Source of the DNA: Vibrio alfacsensis
GTDB taxonomy: Bacteria; Pseudomonadota; Gammaproteobacteria; Enterobacterales; Vibrionaceae
Direction: 5' to 3'
Assembly (NCBI RefSeq): GCF_003544875.1
Contig: NZ_CP032093.1
Location: 2,976,001 to 3,040,000, forward strand
DNA: 64,000 nt
In this document: positions 21,093 through 31,465 of the stretch, piece by piece
Position numbering within the stretch: position 1 is the stretch's first letter
Layout of the letters: each line of letters begins with the position of its first letter
Notes under the pieces: model-generated
The model's database searches: none
What the model saw: the letters and a program-made list of their open reading frames with translations, nothing else
Told to the model about the DNA's origin: nothing
Program-made: the position numbers and the translations under genes

Positions 21093-23111
21093 ATGAAAAC
21101 AGCAGGTCGAATTCTAATTCTTATACTCATACTGGCGATCGTACTCCCAGCGACCTTTGTGACCCTGCTCACCACCTCTTATTCTCGCCAAGTGTGGCGT
21201 CAATTTGCCAATCTTGTCGATCTCCCTCTGCAAGCCGACAATATTCAGTATGATTTTCCTTACCATATCACGCTCTATGGCGTGGCGACCAAACAAGAAA
21301 AGCTCCCTTTCATTGAACAAATAGACCTGTGGCTAAACCCCGACATCCGCCGCGATGGAACATGGATTGTCGATAGCTTGCTGATCGACGGCCTGAGCTT
21401 GCAACACGGCCTACCGACACTGCCAAACCTTAGTCATGTGTACTTTCATCAAGTGGCATTAAAGAACATTGACTATGCTGATGAGTCATTCAGCATCAAT
21501 GGGTTAAATTTGCAAATCCAAGAACCAACTTGGGCGAGTCCATCGCAGTCACTGCCATATGGCCAGATTCAACTCTCTGCTGAGCAGTTGTATTGGAATG
21601 GTGAAGCATTAAATAAACTGCTTATCGATGTCGACTACAAAGCACAAGACAGTACGCTTTATGGGGCATCCTTTAACTGGCGAGGGAGTGAAGTCTCTGG
21701 TCAAGCGGAGCAATATCCGCAAGGTTGGTCGCTAGTGAATGTGACCGTCGATAAACTGAATATCAACAACACTCAACTGCAATCCTTATTCGCTAAGCCT
21801 TGGCAAGAACTGCCTGTCCATATCCATCACATAAACAGTGTCGACTTACTCAATGCTGAGATTGAATACGGTAACTGGCACTGGCAGAACTTAGAATTAT
21901 CCGTAGAAAATGCCACTCTGCCCCTATCTCTGTGGGAGACAACCGCGCAGATTTCTCTACAAGCTGACAGCGTCAGTTTCCAAGATCAAACGGCGGTTGA
22001 ACCTCGCTTGAATGCTCAGATCAAGCCGGGATCGATTCAACTACAAGAGCTGAGCTTCGATTGGCAACAAGGTTCGGTACAAGTCTCCGGAGACTTGGAG
22101 CCAGAGCACTGGAAAATTAACACTGCGACCATCAGTGGATTAAAGTGGGCCATCCAGCCAGAAGACAAGAATGATTGGTGGCAAGCTGCTACAGAGAAGC
22201 TCCAGCAAGTCGATATTAAACAGCTTGAGATTGAACGCAGCCAGATCATCCAACTTTCGCATCCGCCCTATTGGCAACTTTCGGGCTTAAACCTAGACGG
22301 TCATCAACTCACGGTAAAACACACTCATGGACGCTGGGGAGTCTGGAATGGCAAGCTCAATGCCAGTGTCGTTAACGCAAGCTACGATCAAGTATTGTCA
22401 TCCCACGCCGCGCTCTCAACGGAGAGCGAAAATGGTTTCTGGCAATTAACACGCTTGTTCGCGCCGCTTGAGCAAGGCTATATCGAGGGATTTGGTCAAT
22501 ATGATCTTAGCGCCCCTAGCCAGCCATGGGGACTGAACCTCAATGCCGACGGTCTCCCTTTGCAATTAGTTCGTCCATATTTGCCACCAGCACTAGCCCT
22601 GAATGGCTTCTCTGATTTAAGTCTCGACTTACAAGGGCTTGGCGGTGATCGAAGCATGCTCGCTTACAGTTTATCTGGCAAGGTCGCCGCGAACTTGCGC
22701 GATACCACATTAACATCGCAATCAGACCAATCCTTAAAAACCGTCACGATCAGCCCAATTCAGTTGAAAGCTCAGCGTGGTGAAGTAACGATGCAACCAA
22801 TCACTATCTCTGGCAAAGCGATAACGGGTTCGATATCTGGCGGATTTGATATGGCAAACGATCCACTCAGTGGTGTGGTCTATCAGCTCAAGGATTTATG
22901 TGGAAAAGTCCAAGGAGACCTCTTTAGCCGCGATGTAGAGCTAAATGAATGTGTCACTCAATCAGAACCTGCAAAAAAAGAAAAGGAGCCCTCAGAGGCG
23001 CCTACTGCTGCTCCAGTTGGCGACATAAACATTGAACACCATGAAGAGTTCAACGAAGTGGTCACGGAAGAAGATGAGGACAAGACGGTGGCAGACTCAA
23101 CAGCTCAGTAA
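21093..23111 (+). CDS. AsmA-family envelope protein
   Basis: A 672-residue protein with an N-terminal membrane anchor (about residues 7-28, ILILILILAIVLPATFVTLL) and a long periplasmic beta-rich region typical of AsmA/TamB-like proteins. The AsmA C-terminal signature is near residues 490-620 (GFSDLSLDLQGLGG, KGKVAANLRD-like). The last 50 residues are acidic and low-complexity. Relatives are thought to help lipid transport or outer-membrane assembly; the specific role here is unknown. ATG 21093 is preferred with ACAGG 11 bases upstream; an in-frame TTG lies at 21084. Its 3' end overlaps the convergent yiiD-like gene by 15 bases. Confidence 0.82.
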   Translation: MKTAGRILILILILAIVLPATFVTLLTTSYSRQVWRQFANLVDLPLQADNIQYDFPYHITLYGVATKQEKLPFIEQIDLWLNPDIRRDGTWIVDSLLIDGLSLQHGLPTLPNLSHVYFHQVALKNIDYADESFSINGLNLQIQEPTWASPSQSLPYGQIQLSAEQLYWNGEALNKLLIDVDYKAQDSTLYGASFNWRGSEVSGQAEQYPQGWSLVNVTVDKLNINNTQLQSLFAKPWQELPVHIHHINSVDLLNAEIEYGNWHWQNLELSVENATLPLSLWETTAQISLQADSVSFQDQTAVEPRLNAQIKPGSIQLQELSFDWQQGSVQVSGDLEPEHWKINTATISGLKWAIQPEDKNDWWQAATEKLQQVDIKQLEIERSQIIQLSHPPYWQLSGLNLDGHQLTVKHTHGRWGVWNGKLNASVVNASYDQVLSSHAALSTESENGFWQLTRLFAPLEQGYIEGFGQYDLSAPSQPWGLNLNADGLPLQLVRPYLPPALALNGFSDLSLDLQGLGGDRSMLAYSLSGKVAANLRDTTLTSQSDQSLKTVTISPIQLKAQRGEVTMQPITISGKAITGSISGGFDMANDPLSGVVYQLKDLCGKVQGDLFSRDVELNECVTQSEPAKKEKEPSEAPTAAPVGDINIEHHEEFNEVVTEEDEDKTVADSTAQ

Positions 23112-24014
23112 TTTTGAGTAGTTAGGCAACAACATGTAAGTGCCCACAAAATCCACCGCTGGGACATCGCCACTGTAAATCACAACATGAATAACAATAC
23201 GAGCTTTTCGCCCTGATGCTAAGCGGTCTAAATCCCCACTGATACCATCTAAAGAAGTACTCGCAACCGGGTTTTGCTCAACAGGATGACGATATCGAAT
23301 CGAGCTATCTGCCAACACAATATCCCCATGCAAACCACGCTCTTTCATGAGTAACCACGTCATTCCCCAACCGGTTAAGGTCGCAAGAGTAAACGCAGAG
23401 CCTGCAAACATCGTGTTATGCGGATTCAAATTAGGATTAAGCTGCGCACTGCACTCAAACTGGTAACCCGTGTACTGATTGATTTTTATCCCCATCTTAT
23501 CCGCAATGGGAATTTGCGCTTCCCAACGTTCCTGTAGCTCCGTACACCAATCTGGTCGACGCAGCACATCAGCCATGGGATCGAGCGGCTTGACCATTTG
23601 TTGGTGACGCACTGGTCCTCGCTCATCGGTTAATTCACCACGGCGCTCAAAGCCATTTTTTTCATAGAATGCGATCGCATCTTCACGCGCATTACACACC
23701 AGACGTTTCGCGCCCTCTTGTCGAGCGAGCGACTCTAGCGCGACCAATACCAGCGAGCCCATCCCCTTGGTACGACGATTATTTTTCACCGCCATATAAC
23801 GGATTTGCCCGTCGTTATCAGGCGTGATATACAAGCGACCAATCGCCATTGGACGACCACGGCTGTCGGTGATCATGCGGTGGTGGCTCATCCCGTCGTA
23901 TTCATCTCGCTCGGAACCCACAGGCATTCGCCAAGGCTCTCGCAACAATTGCCAACGAAATTGATAGTACTTTTTGAGCTGATTTTCTGTTTTTGGTGTG
24001 ATGAGCTTGAACAT
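23097..24014 (-). CDS. yiiD: Bifunctional GNAT acetyltransferase-like / thioesterase-like protein (YiiD family)
   Basis: A 305-residue two-domain protein. The N-terminal GNAT domain (about 1-150) shows the acetyl-CoA loop region NNRRTKGMGSLVLVALE. The C-terminal hotdog thioesterase-like domain (about 165-305) has NPHNTMFAGSAFTLATLTGWG. It aligns throughout with E. coli YiiD, which I recall being reported as a malonyl-ACP decarboxylase that helps start fatty-acid synthesis. ATG 24014 has AGGA 5 bases before it. The yiiD-dtd-yihY cluster is shared with E. coli. Confidence 0.9.
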   Translation of the reverse strand: MFKLITPKTENQLKKYYQFRWQLLREPWRMPVGSERDEYDGMSHHRMITDSRGRPMAIGRLYITPDNDGQIRYMAVKNNRRTKGMGSLVLVALESLARQEGAKRLVCNAREDAIAFYEKNGFERRGELTDERGPVRHQQMVKPLDPMADVLRRPDWCTELQERWEAQIPIADKMGIKINQYTGYQFECSAQLNPNLNPHNTMFAGSAFTLATLTGWGMTWLLMKERGLHGDIVLADSSIRYRHPVEQNPVASTSLDGISGDLDRLASGRKARIVIHVVIYSGDVPAVDFVGTYMLLPNYSKLLSC

Positions 24015-24060
24015 ATCAATCCTTTGAAAGTACAAATCAAATAGAAGTCTTAGATACCAT

Positions 24061-24086
24061 ACCCAAGCAAATTCGGTTTACTTGGG
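24061..24086. repeat. Small palindrome of the ACCCAAGT type
   Basis: The arms ACCCAAGCAAA and TTTACTTGGG flank TTCGG in the gap between the yiiD-like gene and dtd. It resembles the larger copies at 48005 and 62544. Confidence 0.55.
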
Positions 24087-24121
24087 CTTAAAGCTTAGAC
24101 TACATCGCTAAGGTTACCAGA

Positions 24122-24556
24122 TTAGACCTGTAGCCAGAATGTCACAGGTCCATCGTTAATGAGTGACACTTTCATATCGGCAGCAAAACGGCCTCGCTGG
24201 GTTGGCAGTTCTTGCTCACACAAATCAGAAAAGTAGTCATAAAGACGCTCGGCATCCGCCGGATGTGCGCCGCGAGAAAAGCCTGCTCGCGTGCCTTTTT
24301 TGGTATCAGCGGGTAGCGTAAATTGAGACACCACCAATACCTGACCGTTCACTTGTTTTACGTTGAGGTTCATTTTCCCCTCATCGTCTTCAAACACTCG
24401 GTAAGTGGTCACACGCTCCATCAGACGTTTTGCTTTTGCTTCATCATCGTCCTTTTCTACACCAAGTAGGACAAGTAGACCTTGGTCGATTTCACCCACC
24501 ACTTTACCGTCCACTCGAACGGCCGCTTCACTGACGCGTTGAATTAGCGCTATCAC
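24122..24556 (-). CDS. dtd: D-aminoacyl-tRNA deacylase
   Basis: A 144-residue enzyme that frees D-amino acids wrongly attached to tRNA and also clears Gly-tRNA(Ala). The motif SQFTL and the C-terminal gly-cisPro-type segment [11 protein letters not shown] are intact. I chose GTG 24556 because it gives [17 protein letters not shown], equal to the E. coli start MIALIQRV; an upstream ATG at 24574 would add six residues. It overlaps the end of yihY by 29 bases. Confidence 0.96.
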   Translation of the reverse strand: MIALIQRVSEAAVRVDGKVVGEIDQGLLVLLGVEKDDDEAKAKRLMERVTTYRVFEDDEGKMNLNVKQVNGQVLVVSQFTLPADTKKGTRAGFSRGAHPADAERLYDYFSDLCEQELPTQRGRFAADMKVSLINDGPVTFWLQV

Positions 24557-25472
24557 GACTCTCTTTTCCTTCATCTGTTAATTGAAATTCCGCCGTCGAG
24601 TGTATCATTTCTAAGTTATCACTCCAGTGCTCTCTCTCACCTAACGATGCCGTGACTTCCGCACCAATCAGCACGATCAGCCAGCACAGATACACCCAAA
24701 CAAACAGGATAGGGATCGCAGCTAACGCTCCGTAAATCAACTGATACGATGGGAATTGCGTAATGTAGAACGCAAAGCCTTTTTTGCTGAACTCAAACAA
24801 AATCGCCGCAACCGCCGCCCCTAAACTCGCATGTGTGAGGTAAACTTTTTTATTTGGAACCAATAGATACAGTCCCATAAACGCGAAGAATGAAAGCAAC
24901 AGCGGAAGCCAACGCAAAAACAGATCATAAGCCCCCGACAACGTTTCATTCTCGATGAGCCTTAATGACGTTACATAAGACGTAGCCGCAATACTCGCTC
25001 CAACCATGATTGGCCCAAGCGTTAATACCATCCAATACATTGAGAACGAAAACACTGGACGACGTTTATCGCTCACTCGCCAGATGTAGTTAAGATTCTT
25101 GTCGATGTTAGAAATCAGCATCAAAGCGGCGACAAACAAAAACGCACCACCTACCGCGGTCATTTTACCAGTATTCGCCACAAACTCTTGCAGCGCGGTT
25201 CTCACCGCATCCCCTGAAGCTGGGACAAAATTATCAATGATGTAACCTTGCAGCACTTCACCAACATTCGCAAAAACCGGAAACTTAGACAATATTGATA
25301 GCAATACTGTCAACATCGGCACAATGGACAGCAAAGTAATGTACGCGAGGTAGCCGGCATTCACGTTGACGCGATCGTGCGTCATTCGCTTGAGAAGATA
25401 TTTAAAAAACGCGACACCGCCTGGTACAAGTCTTGTTAATCTCACCTTGTAACTCTCTGATAACTGGTTCAT
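24528..25472 (-). CDS. yihY: YihY family inner-membrane protein
   Basis: A 314-residue integral membrane protein (formerly annotated as ribonuclease BN). About six transmembrane helices: near 45-65, 105-125, 150-172, 190-205, 218-240 and 252-275. Conserved features include [18 protein letters not shown] and [17 protein letters not shown]. The function is not established. It is transcribed together with dtd. Confidence 0.93.
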   Translation of the reverse strand: MNQLSESYKVRLTRLVPGGVAFFKYLLKRMTHDRVNVNAGYLAYITLLSIVPMLTVLLSILSKFPVFANVGEVLQGYIIDNFVPASGDAVRTALQEFVANTGKMTAVGGAFLFVAALMLISNIDKNLNYIWRVSDKRRPVFSFSMYWMVLTLGPIMVGASIAATSYVTSLRLIENETLSGAYDLFLRWLPLLLSFFAFMGLYLLVPNKKVYLTHASLGAAVAAILFEFSKKGFAFYITQFPSYQLIYGALAAIPILFVWVYLCWLIVLIGAEVTASLGEREHWSDNLEMIHSTAEFQLTDEGKESRDSANSTRQ

Positions 25473-25507
25473 AGTTCATCCCATAGATTAGCGTCGAGGA
25501 CATAAGA

Positions 25508-26149
25508 ATGCCTTATTTATTAGCAATTGTACTATCAATTTTCACCTTAACTGGTTGTCAATCGGCTTATTATTCCGCAATGGAACAAGTGGGCTATCAC
25601 AAACGTGAAATCATGGTTGATCGAGTTGAAGATGCCAAAGAGTCGCAGCAAGACGCGCAAGAAGAATTCACCAGCGCTTTAGAAGCCCTTTCAGCTTTGA
25701 CCAATTTTAATGGCGGTGAACTGGAAAGTGTTTACAACAACATAAACGATAAATACGAAGACAGCGAAAAAGCCGCACAGGACGTTCGTGACCGTATTGC
25801 AGCGATTGAAGATGTGTCTGATGCCTTATTTGCAGAATGGCAAGACGAGCTCGACCTATATACCAGTGCTAAACTGCGTCGTTCTAGTGAGCAAAAGTTG
25901 CGTGAAACCAAAGCCTCTTACAAAACCATGCTCAGTGCAATGAAACGTGCCGAAGACAAGATGACACCGGTTCTGAATACGCTGCGCGACAATACGCTAT
26001 TCTTAAAGCACAACCTAAACGCCAGCGCCATCGGCTCTCTAAAAGGTGAATTCTCAAGCCTAGAGAAAGACATCCAATACGCAATCAAACAAATGAATGC
26101 CGCGATCGCTGAGTCAGATAAGTTCCTGCAACAGTTGAATCAAAAGTAA
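25508..26149 (+). CDS. DUF2959 family lipoprotein
   Basis: A 213-residue predicted lipoprotein. The signal peptide LLAIVLSIFTLTGC has a lipobox with Cys17. The rest is almost wholly charged alpha-helix with coiled-coil character (about 35-210). Relatives of this DUF occur across marine gammaproteobacteria without known function. The residue after the lipobox Cys is Gln, which would direct outer-membrane sorting by the Lol rule. It is divergent from yihY and has its own terminator. Confidence 0.85.
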   Translation: MPYLLAIVLSIFTLTGCQSAYYSAMEQVGYHKREIMVDRVEDAKESQQDAQEEFTSALEALSALTNFNGGELESVYNNINDKYEDSEKAAQDVRDRIAAIEDVSDALFAEWQDELDLYTSAKLRRSSEQKLRETKASYKTMLSAMKRAEDKMTPVLNTLRDNTLFLKHNLNASAIGSLKGEFSSLEKDIQYAIKQMNAAIAESDKFLQQLNQK

Positions 26150-26156
26150 GCCTTTA

Positions 26157-26184
26157 GAAGCTCCTCCTCGTGAGGAGCTTTTAG
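26157..26184 (+). terminator. Terminator of the DUF2959 lipoprotein gene
   Basis: The hairpin GAAGCTCCTC / GAGGAGCTTTT lies 8 bases after the stop and reaches the last codons of the convergent ATPase gene. Confidence 0.75.
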
Positions 26185-26723
26185 TTTGTGACCTCATCGA
26201 CTAAGCCAACGACCCTTCGAACAAATTCAACCCTTTCTCTTATTGTGCCCCATGGTACTTCAACGACGTCATAACCAAGTTCAACATAAGTGTCGACAAG
26301 CGTTTGATGGATTTGCATCGCCTCTTCAAAGCTGTGAGGGCGTACTTCGTCTTGCACGTAGACAGACGATTCTGGTCTACAGGCCAACACTTGGTCGTGA
26401 TACCCAGCACTGCCCGCTATAAATTCAGGCCCCACATGACAGCCTCCCACTTGGAGGTACGCCACAATGTCTGGAATTGCTCGGTCAACAAAAGCCAACG
26501 AGTGCTCTAAAGCCTCTCTCTTTTGCTCTCCCATTAACTCTAGACATAGTTGGGCGAATGCTGGCAGATTCGTCCATGGAAGCGCACCATTAGGCAAGCG
26601 ACTTTGCTCGGTAATGAGGTAACGAGATGCCTCTTCAAACGTAGCGTAACCAACATCGGCGAGCGCTTTAATGAGCGTGGTTTTTCCCGCTCCCGGACCA
26701 CCGGTAATGATAATGGGCTTCAT
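26181..26723 (-). CDS. Small P-loop ATPase (AAA_28 type)
   Basis: A 180-residue predicted NTPase. Walker A is GGPGAGKTT (residues 8-16) and a Walker B-like segment is SLAFVDRAIPD. Relatives of this family are annotated only as predicted ATPases or kinases; the substrate is unknown. It lies between the DUF2959 gene and typA, and shares strand with typA but is on the far side of its terminator, so it is probably transcribed alone. Confidence 0.82.
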   Translation of the reverse strand: MKPIIITGGPGAGKTTLIKALADVGYATFEEASRYLITEQSRLPNGALPWTNLPAFAQLCLELMGEQKREALEHSLAFVDRAIPDIVAYLQVGGCHVGPEFIAGSAGYHDQVLACRPESSVYVQDEVRPHSFEEAMQIHQTLVDTYVELGYDVVEVPWGTIRERVEFVRRVVGLVDEVTN

Positions 26724-26789
26724 ACATCCCCTTCAAAATAATAATAACGTCGCTAGGTACGATGCTAGGTTTGACACACAACAGGCAAT

Positions 26790-26824
26790 AAAAAACCCTA
26801 AGTCGCAATACGGCTTAGGGTTTT
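26790..26824 (-). terminator. typA terminator
   Basis: The long stem AAAACCCTAAG / CTTAGGGTTTT has A and T runs on both sides, 28 bases after the typA stop. Confidence 0.85.
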
Positions 26825-26852
26825 CTTATATCAACTCATCTAGATTAGATGA

Positions 26853-28685
26853 TTATTTCGCATCACGTGAAGCACGTTTACGATCGTTTTCAGTCAAGTG
26901 ACGTTTACGAATACGGATGCTTTCAGGTGTTACTTCTACTAGTTCGTCATCATCGATGAATTCTAGTGCTTGCTCTAGCGTGAATTTGATTGCTGGAGTA
27001 AGAACCTGTGCTTCATCAGTACCAGATGCACGAACGTTCGTTAGCTGCTTACCTTTCAGACAGTTTACTGTTAGGTCGTTTGAACGGTTGTGAATACCGA
27101 TAACTTGACCTTCGTAAACTTCATCAGCGTGCTCAGCAAATAGACGACCACGTTCTTGAAGGTTAAACAGTGCGTAAGTCAGCGCTTTACCTGTCGCGTT
27201 CGAGATCAGAACACCGTTGTTACGTTGACCGATAGTACCGCCTTTGTGTGGGCCGTAGTGATCAAACGAGTGGTATAGAAGACCTGAACCAGATGTTAGC
27301 GTCATGAACTCAGTTTGGAAACCGATCAGACCACGTGATGGCATCATGAAGTCCATGCGAACACGGCCTTTACCATCTGGAGACATATCAGTCAGTTCGC
27401 CTTTACGAAGACCGATTGCTTCCATGATACCGCCTTGGTTTTCTTCCATAACGTCGATAGTTACAGTTTCAAACGGTTCTTGTAGGTTACCATCTTCATC
27501 ACGCTTGATGATTACTTCAGGACGAGATACTGCTAGCTCGAAACCTTCACGACGCATGTTTTCGATCAGGATAGATAGGTGAAGTTCACCACGGCCTGAA
27601 ACGCGGAAGCGATCTGGGTTGTCTGTTTCTTCAACGCGCAGTGCAACGTTGTGTACCAATTCTTTCTGTAGACGCTCAAGGATGTTACGTGAAGTAACGA
27701 ACTTACCTTCTTTACCCGCAAACGGAGAAGTGTTTACTTGGAACGTCATTGTTACTGTTGGTTCATCAACAGAAAGCGGAATCATCGCTTCAACATTGTT
27801 CACGTCACAGATAGTGTCAGAGATTTTAAGCTCACCAAGACCCGTGATTGCAATGATGTCACCAGCATTAGCTTGCTCGATGTCATGACGCTCTAGGCCA
27901 AGGTAGCCCATTACTGTGCCGACTTTACCGTTGCGCTTCTTGCCATCTGCACCAACGATTGTAACTTGTTGGTTAGGACGTACTGAACCGCGAGTAACAC
28001 GAGCAACACCGATAACGCCTACGTAAGAGCTGTAATCTAGCTGAGAGATTTGCATCTGTAGTGGACCATCAAGGTCAACGTTTGGAGCCTCAACAGTATC
28101 AACTACTGCTTGGAACAATGGTTCCATGTTCTCGCCAGTTTCGCCTTCTTCTAGCGTCGCCCAACCGTTAAGTGCTGATGCGTAAACCACTTTAAAGTCT
28201 AGCTGTTCATCAGTTGCACCTAGGTTGTCGAATAGGTCGAACACTTGGTCCATAACCCAATCAGGACGTGCGCCAGGACGGTCAATCTTGTTGATTACAA
28301 CGATTGGCTTAAGACCGTGAGCAAATGCTTTTTGCGTTACGAAACGAGTTTGCGGCATTGGGCCGTCAACTGCGTCAACGATAAGTAGTACTGAGTCTAC
28401 CATCGACATGATACGTTCTACTTCACCACCGAAGTCCGCGTGTCCCGGAGTATCTACGATGTTGATGCGGTAATCATTCCAGTTAATTGCTGTGTTTTTA
28501 GCAAGAATGGTAATACCACGTTCTTTTTCGATGTCGTTTGAGTCCATGACTCGCTCTTCAGCTTCGCCGCGAGACTCTAGAGTACCTGATTGTTGTAGTA
28601 GTTTATCAACCAGTGTTGTTTTACCGTGGTCAACGTGCGCGATGATCGCGATATTTCTTAATTTATCAATCTGTGGAGTAGCCAT
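26853..28685 (-). CDS. typA: Ribosome-binding GTPase TypA/BipA
   Basis: A 610-residue translational GTPase (EF-G relative) involved in 50S assembly at low temperature and in stress response. GTPase motifs: HVDHGKTTL (G1), GITILAKN (G2), [10 protein letters not shown] (G3), [10 protein letters not shown] (G4) and SALNG (G5). Domains II, III, V and the specific C-terminal domain follow. Family length is about 607. It is divergent from glnA, as in E. coli. Confidence 0.98.
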   Translation of the reverse strand: MATPQIDKLRNIAIIAHVDHGKTTLVDKLLQQSGTLESRGEAEERVMDSNDIEKERGITILAKNTAINWNDYRINIVDTPGHADFGGEVERIMSMVDSVLLIVDAVDGPMPQTRFVTQKAFAHGLKPIVVINKIDRPGARPDWVMDQVFDLFDNLGATDEQLDFKVVYASALNGWATLEEGETGENMEPLFQAVVDTVEAPNVDLDGPLQMQISQLDYSSYVGVIGVARVTRGSVRPNQQVTIVGADGKKRNGKVGTVMGYLGLERHDIEQANAGDIIAITGLGELKISDTICDVNNVEAMIPLSVDEPTVTMTFQVNTSPFAGKEGKFVTSRNILERLQKELVHNVALRVEETDNPDRFRVSGRGELHLSILIENMRREGFELAVSRPEVIIKRDEDGNLQEPFETVTIDVMEENQGGIMEAIGLRKGELTDMSPDGKGRVRMDFMMPSRGLIGFQTEFMTLTSGSGLLYHSFDHYGPHKGGTIGQRNNGVLISNATGKALTYALFNLQERGRLFAEHADEVYEGQVIGIHNRSNDLTVNCLKGKQLTNVRASGTDEAQVLTPAIKFTLEQALEFIDDDELVEVTPESIRIRKRHLTENDRKRASRDAK

Positions 28686-28955
28686 GGATTTGATTCACTT
28701 AGATAGATGAAATGCCCCCACGCTGAGAACGGGTGCTCTCTGGTGACATTTGCTGATTAAAAAAACGGCCATAATGTACCAGATTTTAGCAAAAAGCATA
28801 GAAATATGTGATCTACTCCCGAGCATTTCTGTCAAATTTACGCTTAACGCTCACTTTCTGGTGTATAGCGGATTGATTCAGCTCAATTTTATCCCAATCA
28901 CCGTTAATAGAAATTGACCGGCGCTCAAAAAACAGGCTGAATGAACAATAATATT

Positions 28956-29043
28956 GTCACATGATGGTGCAACACTTTCCGCTTGCACCAAATTAGTGCT
29001 TCAATAGATCATTTTGGTGCAATCGTTTGCACCAAATGAGCGC
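28956..29043 (+). promoter_or_regulatory. Array of NtrC-binding sites upstream of glnA
   Basis: The consensus dyad is GCACTA-N3-TGGTGC. A perfect match in reverse lies at 28985-28999 (GCACCAAATTAGTGC). A second reverse match lies at 29029-29043 (GCACCAAATGAGCGC). Weaker forward matches with an intact TGGTGC half lie at 28956-28970 and 29006-29020. They sit 40-130 bases before the sigma-54 promoter, the enhancer position expected for NtrC. They lie in the 529-base typA-glnA gap, which has no gene. Confidence 0.82.
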
Positions 29044-29083
29044 TAAAAACCATAAACTACTGAAAATAAAGGAATATTATTTT

Positions 29084-29099
29084 TGGCACGGTTTTGGCT
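29084..29099 (+). promoter_or_regulatory. Sigma-54 promoter of glnA
   Basis: TGGCAC, five bases, then TGGCT. The key GG (-24) and GC (-12) are 10 bases apart, with one mismatch to the TTGCA element. The predicted start is near 29110, leaving a leader of about 105 bases before the glnA ATG. Confidence 0.82.
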
Positions 29100-29214
29100 T
29101 TAGAGAAACAAGCATCGATTAACGATATGTCAAACAGATTAATCAATGCTGGATTTTATCAACGATTCATAAATCGAGCTTTCACCGCTTTAATAACACT
29201 GGAGGTTATCCAAG

Positions 29215-30624
29215 ATGTCAGTAGAAAACGTTTTATCGCTAATTCAAGAAAACGAAGTTAAGTTTGTTGACCTACGCTTCACTGATACAAAAGGTAAAGA
29301 GCAGCATATTACGATCCCTGCTCACCAAATCGACGCTGACTTCTTTGAAGAAGGTAAAATGTTCGATGGTTCATCAGTTGCTGGCTGGAAAGGCATCAAC
29401 GAATCAGACATGGTAATGATGCCTGACGCATCTTCTGCTGTTCTTGACCCATTCACAGAAGACGCAACGCTAAACGTTCGTTGTGACATTCTTGAGCCTG
29501 CAACTATGCAAGGCTACGACCGTGACCCACGTTCAATCGCTAAACGCGCTGAAGACTACATGCGCTCTACTGGTATCGCAGACACCGTTCTTGTTGGTCC
29601 AGAGCCAGAATTCTTCCTATTCGATGACGTGAAATTCTCTAACGATATGTCTGGTTCGTTCTTCAAGATTGATGACGTAGAAGCAGCATGGAACACAGGT
29701 TCTGAAATCGAAGGTGGTAACAAAGGTCACCGTCCAGGTGTTAAGGGTGGTTACTTCCCAGTAGCTCCAGTTGACTCATCTCAAGACATTCGCTCTGCAA
29801 TGTGTCTAATCATGGAAGAAATGGGCCTAGTGGTTGAAGCTCACCACCACGAAGTCGCAACTGCTGGTCAAAACGAAATCGCAACACGTTTCAATACGCT
29901 AACGACTAAAGCGGATGAAATCCAAATCTACAAGTACGTGGTTCACAACGTTGCTCACGCATTTGGTAAGACAGCGACATTCATGCCAAAACCACTTGTA
30001 GGCGACAACGGCTCAGGTATGCACGTTCACCAATCTCTAGCAAAAGACGGTGTAAACCTATTTGCTGGTGACAAGTACGGCGGCCTTTCTGAAACGGCAC
30101 TTTACTACATCGGTGGTATCATCAAACACGCTCGTGCAATCAACGCGTTTGCTAACCCATCAACAAACTCGTACAAGCGTCTAGTACCAGGATTCGAAGC
30201 ACCAGTTATGCTAGCGTACTCTGCTCGTAACCGTTCTGCATCTATCCGTATCCCAGTGGTTCCAAGCCCGAAAGCACGTCGTATCGAAGCTCGCTTCCCA
30301 GATCCAGCAGCAAACCCATACCTAGCGTTTGCTTCTCTACTAATGGCTGGTCTTGACGGTATCAAGAACAAGATCCACCCAGGTGAAGCAATGGATAAAG
30401 ACTTGTACGACCTACCAGCGGAAGAAGCAGCTGAGATTCCAAAGGTAGCAGAGTCTCTAGAAGTCGCACTGAATGCACTAGATGCAGACCGTGAGTTCCT
30501 AACTGCTGGTGGTGTATTCTCTGATGACTTCATCGATTCATACATCGCACTGAAATCTCAAGATGTTGAGCGCGTGAACATGGCGACTCACCCACTTGAG
30601 TTCGAACTTTACTACTCTGTATAA
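29215..30624 (+). CDS. glnA: Glutamine synthetase, type I
   Basis: A 469-residue enzyme joining ammonia and glutamate with ATP to form glutamine; a dodecamer in the cytoplasm. Motifs: [13 protein letters not shown], metal and ATP regions PEPEFFLFD and [13 protein letters not shown]. The adenylylation Tyr is in DLYDLP (residue 398 counting Met), so it is the GlnE-regulated class. GGAGG lies 8-9 bases before the ATG. Expression is likely NtrC/sigma-54 controlled from the upstream sites. Confidence 0.98.
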   Translation: MSVENVLSLIQENEVKFVDLRFTDTKGKEQHITIPAHQIDADFFEEGKMFDGSSVAGWKGINESDMVMMPDASSAVLDPFTEDATLNVRCDILEPATMQGYDRDPRSIAKRAEDYMRSTGIADTVLVGPEPEFFLFDDVKFSNDMSGSFFKIDDVEAAWNTGSEIEGGNKGHRPGVKGGYFPVAPVDSSQDIRSAMCLIMEEMGLVVEAHHHEVATAGQNEIATRFNTLTTKADEIQIYKYVVHNVAHAFGKTATFMPKPLVGDNGSGMHVHQSLAKDGVNLFAGDKYGGLSETALYYIGGIIKHARAINAFANPSTNSYKRLVPGFEAPVMLAYSARNRSASIRIPVVPSPKARRIEARFPDPAANPYLAFASLLMAGLDGIKNKIHPGEAMDKDLYDLPAEEAAEIPKVAESLEVALNALDADREFLTAGGVFSDDFIDSYIALKSQDVERVNMATHPLEFELYYSV

Positions 30625-30658
30625 GATGTAGACTGTGTAAGCACAGTAACAAAATCTT

Positions 30659-30686
30659 AGGCTCGCCTCGCAGGCGGGCCTTTTTT
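30659..30686 (+). terminator. glnA terminator
   Basis: The stem GGCTCGCC / GGCGGGCC (one wobble) is followed by six T, about 35 bases after the glnA stop. Confidence 0.85.
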
Positions 30687-30759
30687 GTATTCGAACTAAA
30701 GATGCTGTCGTTTATAACGGCGAACACAATCAACAAGAGTTTCCGTATAGAAAGGAATG

Positions 30760-31323
30760 ATGAGCAAACAGAAAAAGAAAAATATGAGCGCAAAAATGCG
30801 CCTTTCTTTCGCGATTATTTTAATTTCATCTTCAACCACAGCGCCTTGCACCCAAAAGATATTTACCTGGCTTGATGAAAAAGGCGTTCGTCACTTTAGT
30901 GACACTCCCCAAAAAGGGGCAGAAGTGACTGTTCTTCCCAATGTAAAAGTTAACACGTCAACGCCCGCGCTAAACCATCGTGCATCATTTGCGCTCAACG
31001 AGCTTCCTGAACACACACAACAAAAGCCACTTTCTTTAAAGATGCTGAAGCCTCAGCACGATATGGCGATTCGCAGTAACCAAGGCATCATCACGGTTCA
31101 GCTTAAATCCAATCGCCCCTTAGAAAGCACTGAGCAAGTTCAATTGCTCCTCGATGGTAAGCCCTATGATGCACCTCAACATAACTTAGACTGGCGACTG
31201 AATAACATCGACCGTGGCACACACACTTTGGCAGTCCAAACAATACGAAACGGCAAGCTTATTGCATCCACTATCCCTATAACGGTGCATTTACATAGAG
31301 CAAGCGTCAGTCCGAGCAATTAA
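30760..31323 (+). CDS. DUF4124 domain protein, probably exported
   Basis: A protein of about 187 residues with a hydrophobic N-terminal segment (MRLSFAIILISSSTT) resembling a signal peptide, then the DUF4124 signature IFTWLDEKGVRHFSDTPQKG. The C-terminal half (about 105-180) looks like a beta-sandwich (VQLKSNRPL, TEQVQLLLDGKPY). The DUF4124 family has no settled function. It sits between glnA and ntrB, a position that recurs in Vibrio. ATG 30760 is favoured because AAGGA is too close to the ATG at 30757; 30784 is a further option with no ribosome site. Confidence 0.78.
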   Translation: MSKQKKKNMSAKMRLSFAIILISSSTTAPCTQKIFTWLDEKGVRHFSDTPQKGAEVTVLPNVKVNTSTPALNHRASFALNELPEHTQQKPLSLKMLKPQHDMAIRSNQGIITVQLKSNRPLESTEQVQLLLDGKPYDAPQHNLDWRLNNIDRGTHTLAVQTIRNGKLIASTIPITVHLHRASVSPSN

Positions 31324-31416
31324 GGGGCAAAGTAGAGAACAACGTGAGGAAAATCATTCTTTCTCTACGCTTTTTACTTTTTCTTCTCTGCCATATTCGC
31401 CATACTTACGTTCTAA

Positions 31417-31433
31417 TGCACCATAGTGGTGCA
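31417..31433 (+). promoter_or_regulatory. NtrC operator upstream of ntrB
   Basis: TGCACCATAGTGGTGCA is a perfect dyad matching the NtrC consensus, 32 bases before the ntrB start. In enteric bacteria a similar site at the glnL promoter lets NtrC-P repress ntrBC. Autoregulation here is inferred from that. Confidence 0.82.
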
Positions 31434-31465
31434 AGGCACATTCATGACTCAAACAAGGACGTAAT

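Noticed and set aside
30105..30545. 146-codon open frame antisense to glnA
   Set aside because: It is an artefact of strong codon bias in glnA; the glnA protein is fully conserved.
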